Assembly: GCF_010672455.1 (NCBI RefSeq)
Contig: NZ_JAAHGO010000033.1
Span: 1 to 64,000, forward strand
Direction of reading: 5' to 3'
Origin: Okeania sp. SIO2C9
GTDB lineage: Bacteria > Cyanobacteriota > Cyanobacteriia > Cyanobacteriales > Microcoleaceae
Length of the DNA stretch: 64,000 nucleotides
Of the stretch, positions 59,101 through 64,000 are shown one piece after another; positions within the stretch are counted from its first letter, which is position 1; every line of letters begins with the position of its first letter. Position numbers and translations under genes: made by a program. A model generated the notes under the pieces. The model had not been told where the DNA came from and searched no databases. It saw nothing but the letters and a program-made list of their open reading frames with translations.

Positions 59101-61772
59101 ATAAATTTGTCATAGAAATAGAAGGTGTCACTTCCGACTCCTTCGGTGCAAAAAAAGACTCAGACTTCCTCTGGTCTTCTGAGAAAAATAGGGATAAATT
59201 TGTCGCAGAAATAGAAGGTGTCACTTTCGAGTTCTCTGATTCCGAAAAAGACTCAGACTTCCTCTCGCTCCCGGAGCAAAATCAGGATAAATTTGTCACA
59301 GAAATAGAAAGTTTGTCTCCCGACTCCTTCGGTGCAAAAAAAGACTCAGAATTCCTCTCGCCTTCTGAGCAAAATCAGGATAAATTTGTCACAGAAATAG
59401 AAGGTGTCACTTCCAACTTCTCCAGTTCCGAAAAAGACTCAGACTTCCTCTCGCTCCCGGAGCAAAATCAGGATAAATTTGTCACAGAAATAGAAGGTGT
59501 CACTTTCGAGTTCTCTGATTCCGAAAAAGACTCAGACTTCCTCTCGCTCCCGGAGCAAAATCAGGATAAATTTGTCACAGAAATAGAAAGTTTGTCTCCC
59601 GACTTCTCCAGTTCCGAAAAAGACTTAGACTTCCTATCGCCTTCTGAGCAAAATCAGGATAAATTTGTCATAGAAATAGAAAGTTTGTCTTCCGACTTCT
59701 CCAGTTCCGAAAAAGACTTAGACTTCCTATCGCCTTCTGAGCAAAATCAGGATAAATTTGTCATAGAAATAGAAAGTTTGTCTCCCGACTCCTCCAGTTC
59801 TGAAAAAGACTTAGACTTCCTATCGCCTTCTGAGCAAAATCAGGATAAATTTGTCATAGAAATAGAAAGTTTGTCTCCCGACTCCTCCAGTTCTGAAAAA
59901 GACTTAGACTTCCTCTCGCCTTCTGAAAAAAATAGAGAGAAAAAAGATTTATTTACTCCCTCGCTCCACTTCAACAGAGGAGAGAAATTTGAAAATGATG
60001 AAAATGCTAGATTTGCCAAATTAATTACTAATGTAGATGGTTATCTCTGCGAATTAAAAGAAGCACAAATTCGCGATGGTTTACATATCTTTGGGCAATG
60101 TCCTCAAGGTCAACAATTACGAGATTTAATCATAGCGATCGCTCGTCATCCTAGTACTACTCGTTTGGGTTTAACTCGTGCTTTAGCTGAAGATTTAGGT
60201 TTAGATTTTGACCCTCTCACTGACGATTTTTCTACAATTATTAATCAGAACTTATTAATAGATGGAAAATCTTGTCGTACCTTGGGTAATGCTGTTGAAG
60301 TCCTCGAAGAAAAAGCAGCTAATTTAGTCGAAAATTTAATTAACCAAAATCTGATTAACTCTCCCTTCCCACAGACAAACAAAGAATTAGAATGGATTCG
60401 CCAAAATCTTCTACCTTCTCTGCAAAAAACTAATCAAGAAATTATCAACTTATTAATAGGATTAGATGGCAAATATATCCCTAGTGGTTCCTCTGGCGCT
60501 CCGACAAGAGGTAGACCAGACGTTTTACCCACAGGTCGGAATTTTTACTCTGTAGATATTCGCGCTATTCCTACAGAAACTGCTTGGAGAGTCGGACAAT
60601 TAGCAGCAGAAAATTTAATTGAAAGATACACTCAAGAAAATGGTGAATATCCTCAAACTTTAGGGTTATCAGTATGGGGAACTTCTACCATGCGAACTGG
60701 TGGAGATGATATTGCTGAAGCACTTGCTTTATTAGGTGTAAAACCTGTTTGGGATAGACCTTCTCGAAGAGTTATCGACTTTGAAATTTTGCCAATTTCA
60801 ATATTAGGAAGACCCCGTGTAGATGTAACTTTAAGAATTTCTGGTTTCTTCAGAGATGCTTTTCCTAATATTATCGATTTATTCGACCAAGCTGTTATTG
60901 CTGTGGCTAATTTAGATGAGTCTCCAACAGAAAATCCTTTAGCTGCTCAAGTTAAAAAAGAAGTCAAATATTGGCAAGAATTAGGATTAACTGAAATTCA
61001 GGCAAAAGCACGTTCTCAATATAGAATATTCGGTTCTAAACCAGGAGCTTATGGTGCAGGTTTGCAAGGTTTAATCGAATCTCAAAATTGGCAAGATGAC
61101 CAAGATTTAGCTAGAGCTTATATTAATTGGAGTAGTTATGCTTATACAGGAATTAATAATAGTTATAACCAGGAAGCTAGGGCAATAAATTCTCCCGAAG
61201 CATTTTCCCAACGTCTCCAACAAATGCAGATAGTTCTGCATAATCAAGACAACAGAGAACATGACTTATTAGACTCCGATGATTATTATCAATTCCAAGG
61301 TGGAATGACAGTAGCAATTCGCGCTTTAACAGGCAAAAATCCTGATACTTATTTTGGAGATAATTCTATGCCAGAAAATCCCAAAGTTCGACAATTAAAA
61401 GAACAAATTACTAGAGTTTATCGTTCCAGAGTTGTTAATCCTAAATGGATAGCTGGAGTAATGCGTCATGGTTATAAAGGAGCTTTTGAAATGGCAGCCA
61501 CAATAGATTATTTATTTGCCTATGATGCTACAGCAAAATGTGTAGAAGATTTTATGTATCAAGGAGTAGCTGAAGCTTATATTTTTGATGAGAATGTACA
61601 ATCATTTATTCACGGAAAAAATCCTTGGGCATTGCGCGATATGGCAGAAAGATTATTAGAAGCAAATCAACGAGGTTTATGGCAGTCAGCTAATCAAAAA
61701 ACTTTGGAAAAATTGAGAGCGATCGCTCTAGAAGCAGAAGGGATAATTGAGAATTTAGAATTCAGAATTTAG
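56169..61772 (+). CDS. cobN: CobN-type cobaltochelatase large subunit with a 16-unit internal repeat
   Basis: CobN is the large subunit of the ATP-dependent chelatase that puts cobalt into hydrogenobyrinate diamide for cobalamin; the family also includes ChlH. The start MHRIAATPGGWNPQ and the segments LLGGRSYWSYGLE, HVGKHGNLEWLPGKS, GSKPGAYGAGL and RVVNPKWIAGVMRHGYKGA are typical. At 1867 residues it is about 570 longer than usual. Two in-frame expansions explain this: a doubled segment DFATDVRINST...NFSEFKKD at about residues 497-562, and 16 repeats of 31 residues (about 769-1259). The catalytic parts on both sides look intact, so it may still work with a large acidic loop. Cobalt versus magnesium specificity is inferred. 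Confidence 0.9.
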   Translation: MHRIAATPGGWNPQAEGVIFIEQTPAPIIFLTAADTDIQTLAAAVNKLPSDFPPVRVANLLHLQQQLTIDTYADDILSKAEVIILRLLGGRSYWSYGLEVLQEALEKNDAKLIVIPGDDRPDPDLMNHSNISISAVNQLWRYLTEAGVDNFVNGLQFVANICLDKNYHLPPPISVPRVGIYPWQKQQQNTKAKIGILFYRAHYLSGNVAPIDALCQALTTRNLEPVPVFVSSPRDLEIQEEILQYFQPEDSQAIQLLLNTTSFAVSVVNNQDSELENLSFPPLLRNGKKLDIPVLQVIFSGGNFEQWESQFQGLSPRDVAMNVALPEVDGNIISRAVSFKAVQTWNSDLETDVVSYLPVENRIAFVTELAANFIKLRQTPVSQRRIALILANYPNRDGRLANGVGLDTPASCVEILQALQQAGYNLENIPETGDELIKCLTSGVTNDLESRELRSVLQSLSLAEFETYFTSLPEVVREKIIQRWGKRNDIDFGMAHTDFATDVRINSTIIPPSFSQDISSNFSEFKKDNYTDFATDVRINSTIIPPSFSQDVSSNFSEFKKDSEVKEIDNFPIPGIKLGNIFVGIQPSRGYDIDPSLNYHAPDLEPTPNYLAFYYWLREKFKIDAIIHVGKHGNLEWLPGKSVGLSQECFPEITLGALPHFYPFIVNDPGEGSQAKRRSQAVIIDHLTPPMTRAEIYGALQQLETLIDEYYEAQNLDPSRLSVIRERIINLIEKEGLDKDLSFLGKDSENTNFATDVRINSTNFSEFKGVTSDSFGAEKDSDFLWSSEQNQDKFVTEIESLSPDSFGAKKDSDFLSLPEQNQDKFVIEIEGVTSDSFGAEKDSDFLWSSEQNQDKFVIEIEGVTFEFSDSEKDSDFLWSSEQNQDKFATEIESLSPDSFGAKKDSDFLSLPEQNQDKFVTEIESLSPDSFGAKKDSDFLSPSEQNQDKFVIEIESLSPDSFGAKKDSDFLSPSEQNQDKFVIEIEGVTSDSFGAKKDSDFLWSSEKNRDKFVAEIEGVTFEFSDSEKDSDFLSLPEQNQDKFVTEIESLSPDSFGAKKDSEFLSPSEQNQDKFVTEIEGVTSNFSSSEKDSDFLSLPEQNQDKFVTEIEGVTFEFSDSEKDSDFLSLPEQNQDKFVTEIESLSPDFSSSEKDLDFLSPSEQNQDKFVIEIESLSSDFSSSEKDLDFLSPSEQNQDKFVIEIESLSPDSSSSEKDLDFLSPSEQNQDKFVIEIESLSPDSSSSEKDLDFLSPSEKNREKKDLFTPSLHFNRGEKFENDENARFAKLITNVDGYLCELKEAQIRDGLHIFGQCPQGQQLRDLIIAIARHPSTTRLGLTRALAEDLGLDFDPLTDDFSTIINQNLLIDGKSCRTLGNAVEVLEEKAANLVENLINQNLINSPFPQTNKELEWIRQNLLPSLQKTNQEIINLLIGLDGKYIPSGSSGAPTRGRPDVLPTGRNFYSVDIRAIPTETAWRVGQLAAENLIERYTQENGEYPQTLGLSVWGTSTMRTGGDDIAEALALLGVKPVWDRPSRRVIDFEILPISILGRPRVDVTLRISGFFRDAFPNIIDLFDQAVIAVANLDESPTENPLAAQVKKEVKYWQELGLTEIQAKARSQYRIFGSKPGAYGAGLQGLIESQNWQDDQDLARAYINWSSYAYTGINNSYNQEARAINSPEAFSQRLQQMQIVLHNQDNREHDLLDSDDYYQFQGGMTVAIRALTGKNPDTYFGDNSMPENPKVRQLKEQITRVYRSRVVNPKWIAGVMRHGYKGAFEMAATIDYLFAYDATAKCVEDFMYQGVAEAYIFDENVQSFIHGKNPWALRDMAERLLEANQRGLWQSANQKTLEKLRAIALEAEGIIENLEFRI
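58474..59945 (+). repeat. Sixteen 93-bp tandem repeats inside cobN
   Basis: The landmark AGCAAAATCAGGATAAATTT recurs every 93 bp from 58532 through 59834, with variants at 59184 and 59928 (AAAAATAGGG, AAAAATAGAG). All steps measured are 93. The unit encodes 31 residues (EQNQDKFVTEIESL + SPDSFGAKKDSDFLS). Variants (GVTSDSFGAE, GVTFEFSDSE, SLSPDSSSSE) are arranged in local groups, which shows that several units were duplicated together. No indel or stop occurs. Confidence 0.95.
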
Positions 61773-62161
61773 AAGTAATTTGTACCCAGAAATAGTTAAA
61801 AATTTTATTAGAAAGTCAAGTCAGATTTTGTCATTGTTACCCAACCTTTTGATTCAAAAAATCCTTGGGCATTACGGGATATGGCAGAAAGATTATTAGA
61901 AGTAAATCAACGAAGTTTATGCCAGTCAGCTAATCAAAAAATGTTGGAAAAAATTCAGGCGATCGCTCTAGAAGCAGAAGGAATAATTGAGAATTTAGAA
62001 TTCAGAATTTAGAATTCAGAATTGAAAATTGAGAATTGAGAATTTTGAAGTAATTTGTACCCATAAATAATCGCTCAGTTATGCAAAAGGAATAACTTTA
62101 AAAGGGAATTTAAAGTGTTATTTTTAAATTATCACTTAGTATCTTTAAACTTGGAAATACT
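61773..62161 (+). pseudogene. Spacer with duplicated cobN 3'-end fragment
   Basis: About 61857-62012 repeats cobN 61616-61772 with a few changes (AATCCTTGGGCATTACGGGA, GCGATCGCTCTAGAAGCAG). It is an orphan fragment without a start. GAATTCAGAATTTAGAATT direct repeats follow (61996-62045). They mark the tail of both copies and may have driven the duplication. Confidence 0.85.
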
Positions 62162-62773
62162 ATGAAAATAGATTGGAACTTTCCTGAACCACGCTTGGGT
62201 ATTAAAGGTGGTATTGACAAATTTTGTGGCCCCGGAGCTACTCGTCTAGAGATGATTCTACAGTCAGTTGTACCGATATTTGCAGGTTTTGTTGCTGCAT
62301 ATTATGGATATTTAGGTGAATTTGAATGGTCAGTAACACAATACTTGATTTGTTTTGTCATTGGGTTTGATATCATGGGCGGAATAATCACTAACTCAAC
62401 ATCAAGTGGGAAGCGTTGGTATCACCGTGCTGGTCAAGGTTTCACAGAGCATATGTCTTTCATTTTGCTTCATTTTGTCCAAATTACTACGATCGCTTGC
62501 TTGTACATGGACTTCGATTTTATCTGGATCTTTACGGTGGGTGGCTATCTGGTTGTGGCTTCTACAGTAATTCTGATAATACCACTATATCTTCAACGTC
62601 CTGTTGCACTGACTCTGTATAGTATAGCCATTGTATTGTCGATTTATCTGTTAGAAATACCTGTAGGACTTGAATGGTTTCTTCCTTTATTCTATCTAAA
62701 ACTATTAGTTAGTCATATATTACGAGAAGAACCTTACAGACCAAATAATGAGACTAAAAGGGATAATGCTTAG
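62162..62773 (+). CDS. Integral membrane protein of unknown function
   Basis: The product is 203 residues with about five or six spans (near 34-50, 58-76, 96-114, 118-142, 145-163 and 168-186). Charged sequence at both ends is probably cytoplasmic. Motifs that could be family-specific are FCGPGATRLEMILQ and TSSGKRWYHRAGQGFTEH between the second and third spans; the two His and Arg there could bind a substrate or metal. The ATG is not preceded by a clear Shine-Dalgarno site. No family recognised. Confidence 0.8.
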   Translation: MKIDWNFPEPRLGIKGGIDKFCGPGATRLEMILQSVVPIFAGFVAAYYGYLGEFEWSVTQYLICFVIGFDIMGGIITNSTSSGKRWYHRAGQGFTEHMSFILLHFVQITTIACLYMDFDFIWIFTVGGYLVVASTVILIIPLYLQRPVALTLYSIAIVLSIYLLEIPVGLEWFLPLFYLKLLVSHILREEPYRPNNETKRDNA

Positions 62774-63053
62774 TCTTTGTAGTAAGAAATAAAGAAGAAT
62801 GAATAAAGGAAAGAAAGTAGATTAGTTATGTATATTAATACATTTAAAGATAAGTTTTAGTCTTATATGAGCTATGAGCCGTATTGATCTATAAATATTA
62901 TCTAAATAAAAATAATTGCTTTAGATGGTAGGCTATTAATTCCTGATAACTATCAAAATAATACTAGCTGTTACATTTGCTATTAACCATGAAAGTTCAT
63001 TAATTGATAATGGATAATTACCTCTTTAACAATTGATAATGAATAATGGATAA
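62774..63053. other. Spacer without recognised gene
   Basis: AT-rich sequence with GATAATGGATAATTA short direct repeats near its end. Nothing else was recognised. Confidence 0.5.
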
Positions 63054-63340
<287 letters not shown>

Positions 63341-63692
63341 TTTTGTTTTGCTGGCGCATAACTTTGTTTTTCATGTTCCGTTTGCGTAGCATTCCGTCAG
63401 GAAAGCTTTCCGCAATTATCAATTATTAATTATTAGGAGAGGCTTTACAGCGCTTTTCACTCGAGTAGACCATAAAGTCAGGCATCTATTGTGGAATTCG
63501 CAGCCCTCGTTTCGCTTACCACCTAACTTTTTAACTGTGGTTTACCCATTTAAAAACTGCTGTAAATAGAATTGATTAATTATCAATTATCCATTGGTAA
63601 GGTACTGTTTTTTTATGATTTTATGTTGCCTAAAACAAACGAATTTTACACCTTATCAGTACGAAAATTGCTATATTCAAATTAAACCAAAT
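63341..63692. repeat. Spacer with short module and a second ACAGCG-type MITE
   Basis: The module GCGTAGCATTCCGTCAGGAA lies at 63385-63404. The MITE at 63446-63564 has TACAGCGCTTTTCAC and AAAAACTGCTGTA ends, related to 27649-27750. No gene. Confidence 0.65.
63446..63564. mobile_element. 119-bp MITE related to 27649-27750, copy 2
   Basis: The ends are an inverted pair beginning and ending with TA. Its inner GTGGTTTACCCATTTAAA part corresponds to the GTGGTATACTTAAATG of copy 1. It contains a GCAGCCCTCGTTTCGCTTACC segment not seen in copy 1, likely another inserted module. Confidence 0.7.
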
Positions 63693-64000
63693 CTATAACC
63701 TTTTTAAAACAGGCATTAATTTTTCATTTAATACCTTATATCCTGCTCGATTAAGATGGATAAAATCTATACTGTATTCTCCTCTAACTTTTCCTTGTTG
63801 ATTTACTAAAATATCTCCTGTATCAAAAATTATTACGTCTTCGTTTTCCAATGAATAAATAAAATCATTTACTTCCTGAATTGCTGTGGCTACTATATCC
63901 GGTGACCAAAAAAATTTTCTCTTAAAAGGTACTTCTGACATGGGAAAAATAGTTGTCAGAATCACAACAGCACCAAGCTGACGAGACTGACTCACAATTT
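63693..64000 (-). CDS. SGNH/GDSL-type hydrolase, C-terminal part (runs off the window)
   Basis: Only about the last 102 codons are in the window; the 5' end lies beyond 64000. The catalytic Asp-His pair is seen in DFIHLNRAGYKVL near the end, and the block ahead (AVVILTTIFPMS, DVIIFDTGDIL) fits the flavodoxin-like SGNH fold. The N-terminal Ser motif (GDS) is not visible. Such enzymes cut esters, for instance O-acetyl groups on polysaccharides. An internal GTG at 63995 is probably not the true start. Confidence 0.78.
   Translation of the reverse strand, partial: IVSQSRQLGAVVILTTIFPMSEVPFKRKFFWSPDIVATAIQEVNDFIYSLENEDVIIFDTGDILVNQQGKVRGEYSIDFIHLNRAGYKVLNEKLMPVLKRL

Noticed and set aside
58474-59945. 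CRISPR-like or separate gene inside cobN
   Set aside because: Units are repeated in full and stay in the cobN frame; it is a coding tandem repeat.

Overview
The window reads as chromosomal DNA of a filamentous marine cyanobacterium of the Trichodesmium/Okeania kind. This is inferred from AT-rich DNA, many copies of the cyanobacterial octamer GCGATCGC, cyanobacterial housekeeping genes (type-II peroxiredoxin, murI, a plastoquinone-type prenyl diphosphate synthase, a hetZ/patU-like pair, desA, thrC, a cobN-type chelatase), and an unusually low coding fraction. By my tally only about 37 of 64 kb is gene or broken gene. The rest is repeats, miniature transposable elements (MITEs) and unexplained AT-rich spacer. 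The genus is an inference; no marker gene is present to settle it.

Layout. 1-9.5 kb: repeats and an orphan IS200/IS605 end, then peroxiredoxin, murI, a 2.5 kb spacer with a strong orphan terminator and a probable 52-aa membrane peptide, prenyl diphosphate synthase, and a hetZ/patU-like overlapping pair with a small divergent gene. 9.8-18.7 kb: a membrane transglutaminase-fold protein lacking the usual catalytic triad, a four-unit 199-bp tandem repeat split by a 200-bp MITE, a six-helix ion channel, and a PLD-like/pentapeptide gene cut by three in-frame stops. 18.7-24.8 kb: surface-polysaccharide type genes (GT4, an unknown membrane protein, two tandem sulfotransferase-like paralogues, GT2). 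24.8-26.6 kb: a three-level nest, IS1-family element inside a MITE inside another IS1-family element.

28-38.4 kb is the most unusual gene block: a ParB-like/coiled-coil/Rho_N-like protein, a winged-helix-like protein, a P-loop ATPase, a Cas4/RecB-like protein that keeps its four cysteines but has lost its nuclease residues, and on the other strand an operon of an HsdR-N nuclease domain fused to ParA followed by a ParB-like/coiled-coil gene split by one in-frame stop. A defence or DNA-segregation role is possible but unproven. 38.8-45.7 kb: desA, a decayed tnpB element with its ends plus orphan end copies, thrC, and a coiled-coil protein.

47-56 kb: a YihY-type membrane protein, a cluster of short interspersed repeats, a broken ATPase gene pair, a GHL10-type glycoside-hydrolase-like lipoprotein or secreted protein whose 5' end is present three times, and a 2.8 kb satellite with an 84-bp period and higher-order structure. 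56-64 kb: cobN carrying 16 uninterrupted 93-bp (31-codon) tandem repeats inside its coding frame, a duplicated fragment of its 3' end, a membrane protein, more MITEs, and a truncated SGNH hydrolase at the edge.

Two themes recur. First, several genes are broken only by in-frame stop codons with no frameshift. Second, short modules of about 20-30 bp have been inserted into homologous sequences again and again, both in genes and in mobile elements.
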